Part shown: positions 21,033 to 32,768 of the stretch, piece by piece
How the letters are laid out: each line of letters opens with the position of its first letter
Position numbering within the stretch: the stretch's first letter is position 1
Source of the DNA: Fagopyrum homotropicum
Taxonomy: Eukaryota > Streptophyta > Magnoliopsida > Caryophyllales > Polygonaceae
Assembly (NCBI GenBank): GCA_033239125.1
Contig: BSWB01000005.1
Span: forward strand, 16,049,447 to 16,113,446
DNA: 64,000 bases
Direction: 5' to 3'
Translations under genes and position numbers: made by a program
The notes under the pieces: model-generated
The model's database searches: none
Seen by the model: the letters and a program-made list of their open reading frames with translations, nothing else
What the model was told of the DNA's origin: nothing

Positions 21033-22214
21033 ATGGATTTGATTCCGGGTTTACCCGACGATCTAGCTCGACAATGTTTAATGCGACTTCCTTTCAAATA
21101 CTTTCCTTCATTGTTATCCATTTGTAAAGCCTGGAATTTCGAGATCCGAAATCCAAACTTCAACCGAATTCGCAGACTCACGGGTCATGCCCGACCCGTT
21201 TTCATCCTCGCGGATGTCACCCCACGTAATCGTCAAAATACGAGACCCAACGAGTTGTCTTCTAAACTGTTCTACGGGCTCGCCATATTCGACCCGGATT
21301 CCGGACCCGGATCCAACCCCTTCACTTACTTGCCCCCGACGCCTCCTTTGCCTGACGACGAATTCTCGGGGTTCATTATTAGTGGGATTGTTGGAGTTGG
21401 ATTCAATATAGTCGTTATACTTTTCGCTACAAAACGTAGTAAAAAAGTTGAATTTGTAAACGTGGTTCATGTGTTTGACTTATTAACTGGTCAATGGCGT
21501 CGAGGGGCTGACCTTCCTGGACCAGGTCAAAGTAAACCTGGGGTAGCCGGTGACCCCGATCGTCGACAAGTGTTGGTTGCCGGTGGTTACAATCACGGCG
21601 GTGAAGGATTGAAGTCAGCGTTTTTGTATGACGTGGCAGCGGACACGTGGGTCAAGCTTGATGACATGGTAAAAGGGAGATTTGAGTGTAGCGTTGTGTT
21701 TCAAGGCGGTCAGTTCCACGTCATTAGCGGGTATATATATTCTTGTTTTAAATTCTTTAGGTATGTTTGGTTGCTGCTAACACTTGCACAAAATATCTTA
21801 TAAGTTGATCTGTACTATAATAGGAGATGTAACTCATCGGCACAACCCTTCGCCCGCATGACGTGTGCGGAGTCACTAGATCCAAAGACATTGCTATGGG
21901 GGCCTATAAAAAACGAGTTTCTAGAAGCATCAACTAGTGAGTATCACTGGGTCATGGAAAATGGGGATGAAGATATGTACCAATTGGGCCGAGATGTGAC
22001 AACTCGACGTGGCGGTATAGACGGTTGGCACAGAGTGACAGAGGTGCCAAATCAGCTACAAGAACATATAACATGTGCGATGACATGGCGGGACAAATTG
22101 GTGGTAATAGGCAGACATCCCAAGGTTTACATCCTAAACTTGACAAGCTATGAATGGACTCAATATGATTTATATTTTGAAAGTTGTTATGTTGGTTGTG
22201 GTATGGATTTGTAG
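21033..22214 (+). CDS. F-box/kelch-repeat protein (KMD/SKIP20-like group), two exons
   Basis: This is a putative substrate receptor of an SCF ubiquitin ligase. The F-box (residues about 3-45, PGLPDDLARQCLMRLPFKYFPSLLSICKAW) binds the SKP1/ASK adaptor and the kelch repeats bind the target. Kelch units are seen at NVVHVFDLLTGQWRRGADLP, VLVAGGYNHGGEGLKSAFLYDVAADTW and ESLDPKTLLWGP. The first frame runs past a GT at 21731. Splicing 21730 to 21824 (GG|GTATAT...TAATAG|GAG, 93-bp intron) restores one 362-residue frame that ends in GCGMDL, like the paralogue at 60067. Start MDLIPGLPDDLARQCL matches the paralogue start. Arabidopsis relatives (KMD proteins) promote degradation of type-B response regulators and PAL; the target here is unknown. 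The intron needs RNA support, since the paralogue has none. Confidence 0.88.
21731..21823 (+). other. Predicted 93-bp intron of the first F-box/kelch gene
   Basis: Donor GGTATATATATTC and acceptor ACTATAATAG flank an AT-rich segment with an in-frame stop. The phase is consistent on both sides. The intronless paralogue at 60067 reads straight through the equivalent position, which lies just after the HAIS/HVIS residues. Confidence 0.7.
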
Positions 22215-22222
22215 TTTCATGA

Positions 22223-22228
22223 AATAAA
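22223..22228 (+). terminator. Poly(A) signal AATAAA
   Basis: AATAAA lies nine bases after the TAG stop of the F-box gene. Plant signals are loose, so the real cleavage site may be further downstream. Confidence 0.45.
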
Positions 22229-22345
22229 TGGTCTATGTTATGTAATGTTAAATATTGGATTGAACTTTGGTAGATCTCATTTACACTAATAGTTTGATGG
22301 TGGGTCAAACAAGCCTAAAAATCACCCTAGGTGTATGGTCAATAT

Positions 22346-23515
22346 TATAGCTGATACTATTTGGATTCGGGCCGAATTCAGACCGGGCTTTTTATAATTT
22401 CTTGTCCGGATGTCCGGGCCGGGCCGGATCTGGACTAAGCCCGGATCCGAGCATCTAGTCATGCCCGTACCCGTCCGGATGTTCGGACCGGGCTGCCCGC
22501 CGGGTACTTGTTTTTTTTTTAAATTCTAAAAAACTGTAATTTTGGCTATCTTAAAATTTGCATTAGTATGTTAGTACTTAGTATATACATGTTTGAGAAA
22601 GGGGTTGAAGAATATGAAGATTTCAAGGAAACACCAAGTAGCAAAACAACCCTTAACTCCATCATTCCACCAAGTAGCGATCCCCAGAAAAGACAATCGC
22701 CAACGAACAATCGAACACCAATTGCCAAACACCGAAATCAGCGTGAAATCGAAGTCGAAGCCAACTTCCAAACTTGCTAGCCTTCAAACTCGATCCAAAT
22801 CCGGCCTCCAATGTCAAAGAAAATGTGCTTCCAAAACTCGAAGTCGAAGTCAAAGACGCCTTTCTAGATAGTGAAAAAATCACTGTCGTTGTAGATCTTC
22901 AACAAATTCCAAAGCCGAAATAGACGCCAAATCGGAGAAGAAAACAACCTCCAGATTCAAAGCTAACAAGATCAATGTTTCGTCCAAATCAAGAACGAAA
23001 TATCTCGTCCAAATCAGAACGAATCAACCTAAAATCGACGAGGGATGAAGGCTTCATTTGCGAGGGTTGAAGGCTTCATTTGCGAGTGTTGAAGGCTTCG
23101 TTTGAGAGAGTAGAAGTCCGGATCTGAGGAGGAAGAAGTCTCGATCTGAGCGAGGAAGACTTTGTTTGAGAGAGAACCCGACGGTTTTGAGAGAACACCG
23201 AGAGAGAATCCGGTTACGACGATTTAGGGTTGAGGTTTTCTTTTGTTTGAGAGAGACCTAGAGAAATCGGCCAGAAGAAGAAGCGTTGCAGCTTTAGTGA
23301 GTTAGGGTTAGGGCTTTGGGACTATTTATATATATTTTATTTTATTTTTTTTAATTTTTTTTAATCCGGGCCGGACAAGCAGCCCGACCGGGCTTTGTAG
23401 TCTGTCCGGATCCGGCCCGATGTCTAGCCGGGCCGGGCTTTTACTCTTGTCCATATCCGCCTGCTTTTGCGGGCGGGCCGGGCCGGTCGGGACAACTTGG
23501 AGCGTATCAGCTCTA
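22346..23515. mobile_element. Non-autonomous hAT-like element with CCGGGCCGGGC subterminal repeats
   Basis: The ends TATAGCTGATAC and (inward from the right) TAGAGCTGATAC are inverted repeats. They are flanked by near-identical 8-bp sites GTCAATAT (22338-22345) and GTCAATAC (23516-23523). Subterminal blocks at 22365-22510 and 23365-23500 are rich in CCGGGC, CCGGAT and GGGCCGG. The core, about 22560-23330, has no transposase. It has the same design as the elements at 15477 and 26694, with different unit sequence. The element inserted just downstream of the first F-box gene. Confidence 0.72.
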
Positions 23516-23705
23516 GTCAATACTCAATATCATTACGTTATATGATTCTATCAAGGTTGTGCTCCACAAAAACTCAAATTCAAGTAAAGGTTATTGGGGT
23601 TTTGATTCTAACAGTCTAGGCTTAAAAAGAAAAGTAACGATCAAAGATCAAATGTGTCGGGTATTAAGCGACAAGGACATAGTTAAAAAGATAGAGAAAG
23701 ACTAA

Positions 23706-23997
23706 GGACGCGTTTGGTTTTAACTCCGAAATCGGAAACGGAATGGAAACGAATCTATTCCATATGTACACCCTTGTTCATAAAAGTTTTTGGAATCATT
23801 CCTTTTGGTTTGAAGTAATTGGAGTAGAATTTGATTACTTTTGATACCGTATAGGGAAACAAAATGTGGGAAAGCAAGTGCATCTTGCATGAAATCACAA
23901 GGAATGGTTCCCTAAAATTTCATGAATAAGGATATACATATTGACTAAATTCGTTTCCATTCCGTTTTCGTTTCCGGAGTTGGAACCAAACGGGCCC
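23706..23997. mobile_element. PIF/Harbinger-like (Tourist-type) MITE
   Basis: The 292-bp element has ends GGACGCGTTTGGTT and AACCAAACGGGCCC as inverted repeats. The similarity extends inward for about 50 bp (AACTCCG...AAACGGAATGGAAACGAAT on both sides). The flank is TAA on each side (23703-23705, 23998-24000). A 3-bp TAA target site is the PIF/Harbinger signature. Confidence 0.75.
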
Positions 23998-24145
23998 TAA
24001 GTGTGGAGAAAGGTTGTGTTTAGTTGTACAAGGTAGGTGTTTTTTCAGATTTGAATTGGGTCCTACATTTTCAATTCTCTATTTAGTTTTTTATTTGGTA
24101 GAAAAGGAAAAAAACTCTCTATGCAAATGATATAAAAGAAATAAC

Positions 24146-25740
24146 TTACAAAGGCAAAATACGAGGCATAGCAACCCCTCTAACATCAGTCTCTAGTAAC
24201 GACACCATCCCACAGGGTATAAGGAGTTCATGCGTGCCAATCGAAAAATTAAAAGCGTAACTAGCAAGATAATCTGCAACAGTGTTAGCTTCGCAGTAAA
24301 ATATGTCGAAACTGGATCTCCTAGTTTCTACGAATGAAGCATTGGCAAGCGTGTGCCAGACTAGCAAGCGGGTGAGAAGACTTCAAGTTCTTCTTCAGAA
24401 CACCCTCAACAGTCTTTGAATCCATTTCGAACTTGATCTTATAGTATTCAAGCTCCCAACAAGTCGATATCCCAATCAATATAACCCAAATCTTAGCCAT
24501 TGGGACTAGTGGCTGCAGGATTTCTAAAGGGGGGGGGATAAATTATCGATAAAAATATTTATGAAAACAAAATAGCGATAAATGAGGGATCATATTCATC
24601 CATAGCTTTGTGCAATCCCGGATCACTAATTAATTCGTTACTCATATTTCCCATTAGAGGTCGTTTTTCTCTCATATCAACACTATCAAAATCATCATCA
24701 TCAACTTCATTTCTATGAACACTCTCACTAGCAACACCATCTCTAGTATCATCTCTAACAACATCACTTCTAACAACCTCATCTCTAGCAAAATCATCGA
24801 CATCATTCACATGTACATTATCAATATTTTGAGGTTCTTGAGGAATGGAAGCCGAATCAATACTCGACAAAGGTCCTTTTTTGTCCGAATAACAAATTTA
24901 TTCATTTTCTAAACAAATCAATTAATCAATTACAATTAAACACACTTTAAAACTCAAACCCTAACGGAAAAAATCAATCAATAAATCATCATTCAATTCA
25001 ACAAATTCAACAATCAATCATCCTCCAAACATCTAAATTGATCTAATCCATGTCTAACAAAAATTACAAATCAATTTTAAACAAAAAAAACAATTTAAAC
25101 AAACAAAAAAAATCAGAATGTTAGGTCAATGAGAAAGGGATTTACAATAGTGAGGCGTTGAGTTGTGTGAGGCCGGGAGGAAAGACGACGGAGTGGCTCG
25201 CTGGAGTCGCTGGTGGCTCGTTAGAGTCGTTGACTCGTTGGTCTAGAATGGGCAATCAGCAGTGGAAAAAGGGAGGACACTGCACTGCGAAAGTGCGAAG
25301 CCTGCAAGAGTGCGAGTGGCTGCGAGCATGCGTGGAAGGAGGGAGGAGATGCTGACCGGCGAAGCCGTGAGGCCCACGAAGGTGTCGTCGACGAGAACTC
25401 GAGAAGGAGGGTTGGACTTCGGAGGGAGATGGGAGACGGCGATTGTGTCTCGCGCTCTTTGTGGAGATGGGAATCTAGACAACCAATAACCCTTTGTTGA
25501 TATTTTTTTCATTCTCCACAAAATGACGCTTGTTTTGTAAAAATTTTTTTTCCTTGTAGGGAGGGCAGCTGCCCCCCTCCTAAGGCCGCCAATGATTGGG
25601 ACTGAGCATATCCCGATGTTATGGACTATCCCTCTTATCCACCTACCATCAGCATCACGTAGGACTCCTTTCGCCACAACCATGCCATTTGATTACTTTA
25701 CCGAACCATCTGAGTTCCATTTGACCCATCCCTCGCCTTG
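24146..25740 (-). pseudogene. RNase H-like (RVT_3) relic, LINE-derived, split by a hAT element
   Basis: On the minus strand the 25740-25603 part reads WVKWNSDGSVK then VAKGVLRDADGRWIRGIVHNIGICS. This is the start of the plant LINE-type RNase H domain with its first catalytic Asp (NSDGS). After removal of 24507-25602 the reading resumes as WELEYYKIKFEMDSKTV (24498 downward). It ends with FYCEANTVADYLASYAF (24367-24146 frame), matching the HREAN..AD.LA motif. There is a stop after SVK and a frameshift near 24340, so it is a pseudogene. A LINE remnant is the simplest origin. Confidence 0.75.
24507..25594 (-). mobile_element. hAT deletion derivative with a transposase N-terminal remnant
   Basis: A perfect 8-bp duplication ATTGGGAC (24499-24506, 25595-25602) flanks ends related to CAGTGGCGG (TAGTGGCTGC left, CATTGGCGGCC inward from the right). 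Both ends are followed by G-runs. On the minus strand, MNKFVIRTKK at about 24905 and the 24870-24559 frame (ISDPGLHKAMDEYDP) resemble the N-terminus of the DUF4371 hAT transposase at 37774 (MDKFLIRKK, ISDPALRKSINDYEP). The rest of the transposase is missing. At 1088 bp it is an internally deleted, non-autonomous copy of a related family. Confidence 0.82.
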
Positions 25741-26685
25741 ATGATACCACTGAATATAATTCTCTATTTAGTTAGGGGTTTCTAAATTAGCTTAGCGTTT
25801 TGCATCGTGTTTGAAGAGGTTTGAAGAGGAGATTTCAAAAATCTTCTTGCCGCAAATTCTTGTGTATTTGGAAGACATGTTTGGATTTATATCCCCTATC
25901 TACCCTCACGATCGATGATTCACATCCATATTTTGTGTTTCATGGCGGAGCGAGGAACTAAGTGAAATGTTCACACCATACTCACGAAACTACGAACTTC
26001 TCAAGTATGCACACAAGAGATCCTTCAGTTCTTTTTTGTTTTATTATTCTCATCCTCTTTCTTTCCTTCATAATCCGTTGTTTACATTCTTGTTTTTCTT
26101 GACAGCAAGAACCTTTGAGAACTTATATATGTGAAGAAAGGTACTCACTTCTTTCTTTATGATTAATTTTAGCAGTTGATAATCTGCTCTACTTTCGTTT
26201 ATATTTGAATAAACCACCTTCTTTGTTTACCTGCTTATGTTTGGAAAGAGGAATTTTTTTTATTATCTACATTTAGTTCAAGATATTTCGTTTACCTACA
26301 TATGCTTCAATAAAACCTGTACCTCTAATTCAACAGCCTTTGTTGTTTAGGGAAAGATATTTCAATACATCAATGCAACTTTACCTTTGCATCTGTAGAT
26401 ATAGCTCGGCTTCTCTAGTCTACTTGTTTATTCTGAGGGAACATGTACCTATACTTTTCCTGGTTAATTATCCGTTTGTCTACTATCACCTCTTTGCATT
26501 GTAGCTTGTTTTCCAGCTATTACTTCTTTGCAGTTATGGTCTTTTGTTTTGTAACCAAACTCTTTATCGATATTTTTGTGTGTTGGTATTGTCTTCAATG
26601 TGTATTCAATATTTCATTGACTTTGTTTTGATTCAATCCATCCATAAACTACAAACTGATTAAATGGATTTTGTAGCAAGACAAG
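25741..26685. other. Intergenic, nothing recognised
   Basis: T-rich sequence without a supported gene or repeat. Confidence 0.5.
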
Positions 26686-26693
26686 CCGTAAGT

Positions 26694-27007
26694 TAAGCAT
26701 GTCCACGGGTCACGGGTTACCCGTGACCCGACGGGTTGCGGGTTACCCGTGACCCGGCGGGTTACGGGTACGGGTAAGGGTCGAGGTGATCCTTACCCGT
26801 GACACGCCGGGTCATGATTCGGCGGGTCATTAATTTTGGGAAAAAAAAACTCAACGGCTAAAATAGCCGTTGGCGGGTCGATCCGCCGGGTCTGAACCGT
26901 GACCCGGCGGGTCGCCAACCCGGTGGGTTGGCCTTTTACATGGGTCCGGGTCCGGGTCACCCTTCCCGGACCCTCGACCCGGCGGGTCCGACCCGTGGAC
27001 ATGCTTA
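26694..27007. mobile_element. hAT-like MITE with perfect 18-bp ends and CGGGT/ACCCG filling
   Basis: The 314-bp element starts TAAGCATGTCCACGGGTC and ends with its exact inverse complement. A perfect 8-bp duplication CCGTAAGT (26686-26693, 27008-27015) flanks it. The body is almost entirely CGGGTxACCCG and GACCCGGCGGGTC units. It is the cleanest member of the GC-rich-ended hAT-like group in this window. Confidence 0.88.
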
Positions 27008-27015
27008 CCGTAAGT

Positions 27016-27340
27016 CTCCAAAATCACAAACCATGGAAGAAGTTGGAAGGGCAAGGAAAATGCAGTTGTGGGAGCCTGGGAGGTGGAGGAGCTAAAAGAA
27101 GGGATGTGGGGCTCAACTGATCATTTTTTGTACATAAGCTATCCCATATACTTATGCGTTGAATTTATGCTTGTTTATGTGTGATAGTGCATATAGCATC
27201 GTTATCTAGTCTGAGCAATATGACAAAAGAAAAACCAACTTCACGTGTCTTGTTATGTTTAGTTTTCGGTTAGATGTTGCTACTCGTGATATGATTGTAG
27301 TATTTTATGATTTGCATGTGAACTATTTCTGGTTTGTTGC
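27016..27340. other. Intergenic, nothing recognised
   Basis: No coding or repeat signal. Confidence 0.5.
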
Positions 27341-27351
27341 GGTAATTTGTT

Positions 27352-28351
27352 CTTTTTTTAGGTAAAGGTAAAATCATTAAAAAGTGAAACATCATAACCG
27401 ACCCCGTACAAACCCGTTTACACTAAGTGAAAAAAGTGTATGTACATGCATGCGACATGTGATCACTATCCTAAACCAACTCACACACACAAAGTCTCCA
27501 AAGAGGTCTGCAATCCTCTTGGACATATCTACTACCCTAAAAATGATGAAACTAAAAGTACATTCAAAATGCCACAACTCATGGGCTCGTCCACCTTCGG
27601 CAAAAACCATCAACAAATAGAGAAACACACAAGCCAAACAAGTTCCCAAACCTCGGGACAATGACCAGTCAATCTTCGGCAAAACCATCAACAAGCTAAA
27701 ACCATGCCCAATACACATATAGATATAAAAATACATCAAAGTATGGAGTAGAATACAACTCCGATAAAAAGCAACTACTAAGATGTAATCCTCTCTAGCT
27801 CCAACTGGGAATGCCTCATACAACAAATTGCATATGTGGGTCTTGATCAGTCTCACGAGAATATCTATCGGAATTCTATTTTGGATAAACACCAAAACAT
27901 TCCTAGAATACCAAAGGTAGTAGATCCTAGCAGAAAACACGTATATCCTGGATAACCTCATCCAACTCATGCCATGTACAATATGAGTCATCCAATCCAA
28001 TGCCTTGGGTCTAGTGGTGATATCTCGAAGAATCCAAAAATCCGCACCAACATTCCTCCAAACCTCACATGCATATGTGCAACTTAAGATCAAGTGGTCA
28101 TGACACTCACTCTCGCTCGTGCACCAACTACAAGTAGGATCAATGCCAATGAAATATAATCTATCTTGAGTCGAAAACTGGCCAATGATCGCCATCCATA
28201 GGATACAACAATTCTTGGGTGTATTGCCCAGATCCTAAACTACTCTGAACCAGTCCACGTCCTCACCCTGTGATCTAAGCATCTCATAAACCTTATCCAC
28301 TCGGAATCGCTCCCCTAGTAACAAGACTCAAGTATATCCCTCAGTGGTGGT
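27352..28351 (-). mobile_element. 5'-truncated LINE (L1-type) with zf-RVT relic
   Basis: An 11-bp duplication GGTAATTTGTT (27341-27351, 28352-28362) flanks the insert. The left edge begins with a T-run (CTTTTTTTA), i.e. a short poly(A) on the minus strand. The minus-strand frame 28195-27392 contains MAIIGQFSTQDRLYFIGIDPTCSWCTS, ECHDHLILSCTYACEVW. This is the reverse-transcriptase zinc-binding domain (CxxC...HLxxxC) found downstream of RT in plant LINEs. Only the last 1 kb of the element is present, as usual for truncated target-primed insertions. Confidence 0.82.
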
Positions 28352-28362
28352 GGTAATTTGTT

Positions 28363-31109
28363 TTGGTCTGTTGTGGTAATCAGTTCAGTTGAAGTATGTG
28401 ATCATTGGCATAATTTGATTGCTATAAACAAGAACCATAAGGCACAACTTGACGCTTGTAGCGTGCGACCCAACAAGACAAAGATAGGAGACACGACATT
28501 GGAATAGGAGAACACCGTTCTTGCAACACGAATGTGATAAGTCACAACCCGATATGGTACTTTGGGGGTAGATTATGCAAGTGCAAGGGCCCCCTGATCA
28601 GAATGTAACGGGTAGAGATTTCATTCACCGGGAAGATTGCAAGCATTTTTGTTGGAGTTGTAATTATGTCTTGGGTTCTCTATTTAAGTTGTACCTTATT
28701 GTGTAGATGGTGAATTTGTGCAATAGCCATTGTAGTAGTTTTTGGGTGTTCCTTTTGTACTACAATTGGGATAAATTTTGTGTATTCCTTCTTTTGTAAT
28801 CCGATAATTGTACTAGCAATGATCATCACAAACTAGTCCATGCTTTAGGTTGTCATGGTTGACATTGAACCTTATGTTCCTTAACCTTATGTATTATACA
28901 TGTTTTTGTGTTATTATTAGCTGTTCAGGTTCTGCATTGTGCATTGTTTTCAAGTTTTATATTATTTTTTGTTTTGATTGTTTAATGGGGATTATGAGAA
29001 GAACTTGTGGAGCATTGTAGCCTCTAAATGAAGAGACATTTTTTTTGTTAACTCAACAATATATCATGAATTGATAGAACTATATTTTCTGTCAAGGAAC
29101 CTAGATACCTAGTTTCACCGCCCTAGAAAATTTAAGTATTGACGAGGCTTAGGAATTCCTTGAAAGTCAGGTGACATCGAAGATCCCATTCAAAGTTCAA
29201 GGCAATACACCCAGAGTCAAGGTTTCGTATCCTTGGCTCACATCAAGTTCACCTCATGCTCTAACAATGATGCCATTAGTTAAGATTGTTTTATAGAAGC
29301 TGCTAAATGGTCTTGGTACAAGATGAAACCGACACTCCTATGGACATTCTGCCTAACATATTCTTTATTAATTGTCCCTCATCTTTCTCTTTCCCTTGTC
29401 GCGCGAAGGGATGGGGCAAGAGGTCTGAATCTCTACATCGTCCAAACCCCCATTTCCACTCCTTGGTTGTGTGTCATCAGGGACAAGGTCAGCTATTACT
29501 GCTAGTGTGTCGTCTTGAAACAGATTATCGTTATACATCTCAAACTCGTTATTGGCCTCCAAAACTCGGGTGCCTATAGGAGCTTCAATCGACGGGGCAA
29601 CACAATGCTCCCCAATTGCGACCCTCCCCCTCCCCGTAAATGAACTCCATCATTAACTCAATACTAGGAGGATGTCATGCCGTTTGAAGACTCGGTAATC
29701 GGGGTTTCCTGGTTAGTAGCAAATCTAGAATGAGATTGTGTTTAACAAACATAGTATGATACAAGATATCTAGAATTAGTGATTATACCTACAACTTTCA
29801 TACCAAACACTCCGGAATCGTATCAATACGTGGCTTCTCATAGTCCCATCCTAAGCTTGTTTCCCTATTCTTGAGTTTTAACCATAACTTCCATTGATTT
29901 TTTATGTTCCCGTGCTTGTTCTTCAGAGTATTCTTGTTGCACTGCATGCTTGTTTTATGCTCAAAATATTAAGTCAAGGAAATCCATTTGAACACATTTT
30001 TTTTTTGCCTATTTTGTATCTGATAATCACAAAGCAACTACAGACAACACTTTGTAAGGGTATCGGTTCACACAACTGATTTTCTTTAGTTTTGACCACA
30101 CTCATCCCAACCATGACTGTATCATTACAAGTGCATCAAAACCCAAGCGTCAACAAATAACATACACACCGATATCGGGTACATTTAAATCCGGTTTAAA
30201 AAAGGTAAATAAAAGCACATGTAAACAAAAAACAAGAAGTTAACAATTACATAATCAAACACGAATTCAATGCTTCCACAATAACAACACGAATATAATT
30301 GACATTGATTCATGAGTTGTTCCAACTGTATATTCATGTTTTTCTACAAAACAACATAACGTCTAGATCAATTTCTCTAAATTTTGTGCTCGGTCCTTTC
30401 AATTTCTCTAACAACATAGAACATTCATCTACATTCATTTATTATAATAAAGAGTTTGGAAAACAATTAAATAGAAACAAGAGGAGGAGTACCTGAAGAT
30501 GATGGACCCTAGATATGTTTTTGAGGGGTTCTTGCCTTTACTACTGCATAACAACATATAAATACAATTCACTCAGTAACCCCTCTCTTGATACAAGATA
30601 GAAATAAGATTGGGTAGGGAGGATAGAAATGAGTTTGAACATACCTTCAAAATATAGCTACATGCGATTTGATGAACCCTAGAACCATTGTTGTAGGATT
30701 GTTGCTTTTTCTACTGTATAATAACACATCCATGCAATTCACTCAGTAACCCTTCTCTTCAAACAAGCCTGCAAACAAATTGGGAAGCCTATGGATGGAA
30801 ATAAGTTTTGACATACCTTCACATTCGAGAGGCTAAGATATGCGACTCTAAATCACTTGAAAACGAACCAACAACAAAACTAGTGCGACTGCGATTGGAA
30901 TCGGAAAGAGATAAAGAAATCCTATCTATTTCACAACAGAATAAAACTTGCAAAGCAAATTGCAACCACGTGAATCCTTCACCAGCCCTCACCAACCACC
31001 CTTCTTCATTCTATTGGGAAGAGAAGAACAAGCCCTATTTGACTATCTGATTGCGAATCGTTTTATAACAGGGAGTTGCATTGTTTACAGATCACGTGAC
31101 ATGCATTTG
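28363..31109. other. Long intergenic stretch with a diverged tandem duplication
   Basis: There is no supported gene in 2.7 kb. Short frames (for example 29307-29579, 30808-31148) carry no family motif. 30500-30665 and 30671-30835 are two diverged copies of a unit of about 165 bp: GATG(AT)GGACCCTAG / GATGAACCCTAG, AATTCACTCAGTAACCC, ACATACCTTCA in the same order. Confidence 0.55.
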
Positions 31110-31114
31110 GATAT
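31110..31114. repeat. Left target duplication GATAT of the outer Athila-like element
   Basis: It matches 54744-54748 exactly, 23.6 kb away, on the outside of the two outermost LTRs. Confidence 0.9.
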
Positions 31115-32768
31115 TGTTCGCTTAAAAGTGTGGGTGTCAAGGTCTTAAGTTTATAATCCAGAACTTAAGCAAAAGCAAACCCGCAATGTACGAATCAACT
31201 GTAGTAAGGCAAGAAATTTCAGAGTCGAACTCAAGGATTTGGTGAGAATAAATTCAGTTCGAATATCATTTGGCAAGAAGTAAAAGCTTTCGTAAAGATG
31301 TTAAGAGACAAATGATTCCAAGGATTCAAGTATCCAATTGCGGCTTTCGATTCAAGACACTCAAAAGATCAGAGGACAAAGTTGATGTTTCCAAGGTTAT
31401 GTGTTTTGAAGGAAGGAATAATGTACTGCGAAGTTCCACTACTGACTTATCCCAACTCAAGAACTCAACTTGAGGGATGTTGAGTCTCATCAAGAAGAGT
31501 ATTCAAAGTAAGGATTGTCACTCAAACCACTCACTAAAACCCAATGATATGACTCTCGAAGGTAAAGATGAAGGACACACACGAACCTTAATAGAGGATG
31601 TTGAATCTCTCTATTAGCCGAATCTTGTAAACTTTTTTAACCAAGCGAAGAATCAATAATGAAGTCTCTCATCACACTTGGATAAGGGTTAAAAAGATTA
31701 AGCAAGGTTAGGATTTAGGCAAGGTTTAACCTTGGTTAAAGGATAAAGCATAAAGGTACATCAGCTAAGAAAAATCGCCCTGTTCTTGACAGAAAATCGG
31801 TCGATTTTCCTGTAGAACATCCCGATTTTTCGCAACTACAAAAGTTAAATCTCAACTCACAGGGTCCAAAAGGTTAAATGAGTTCAGTCTATCATCATCT
31901 ATGCCTCAATCATCACCTATTCTCCCTAGAATCACAAGGTTGTTAGCCAATCATTTTCATTTTTGAATCAAAATCAAGATTGAAAAAGAAAACCAAATAA
32001 AAACTAAACTTCGCATAAAACTTGACAAATCTTCAAAATATGTAATCAATCCTTCAAAACTTCAACAAAATCTCTTAAAGCACTCAATGAAATATGTTCA
32101 CAAACCACAAGAAATAACAATAATCATGGATCTCACAACTTTCTTGAATCTTCAAGAACTCTATCTTCTTTCCGCAACTTCCTTCCTCTTCAAGAATTAT
32201 CTCCAATCCTCTTCCGTAAGCCGTCAATCTCCGATTCGTTCGACCTCCCTTCTTCCCGTCTCCTAGGGTTCCAACATAACCCAAAATCTTTAATGGGCTG
32301 CAAGACATTTCCCCTTATGGCCCAATGCTTTGGGCTATCATACGTTATAGTTTTTTTAGATGATTAAAGGTAAAAATCGGTCGATTCACTCCATAGTTCG
32401 TCCGATTTTTCTATAGGAAAATCGACCTATCCAAAAATAAATCACCCGATTTTCCTTGACTGAGAGTGCTCGTCTTTTGGCTTGTTTTCCACTTCCTTGT
32501 GTGACTCTTCCACGCACTTTCCTTGCTCCTCATGACTCCTCGATGGTCTTTTATGCTCCCTTGTCAACTCGAGCTACTCCCTGCTCCATTATTGCTCCCA
32601 AATTCATCATTTTCACCTACAATTCAACCAAAACTCGTGTAGACCTCTATTTCCGAAATATATATGAAATAAAGCTTAAAGGCACACAAATCTCTTTGAA
32701 TGTAAGAGAAACTGAGGCAAAACATTCACAATATGCATGATTATAATGGCATATGATTCATGTCATCA
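31115..32768 (-). repeat. 3' LTR of the outer element
   Basis: On the plus strand it starts TGTTCGCTTAAAAG and ends GATTCATGTCATCA. It contains palindrome clusters at 31769-31832 and 32371-32455. It aligns along its length with 53094-54743. Confidence 0.92.

Noticed and set aside
24559..24912. Asp/Val-rich minus frame as an independent small acidic protein
   Set aside because: It aligns in pattern with the N-terminus of the hAT transposase at 37774 and lies inside a hAT deletion derivative.
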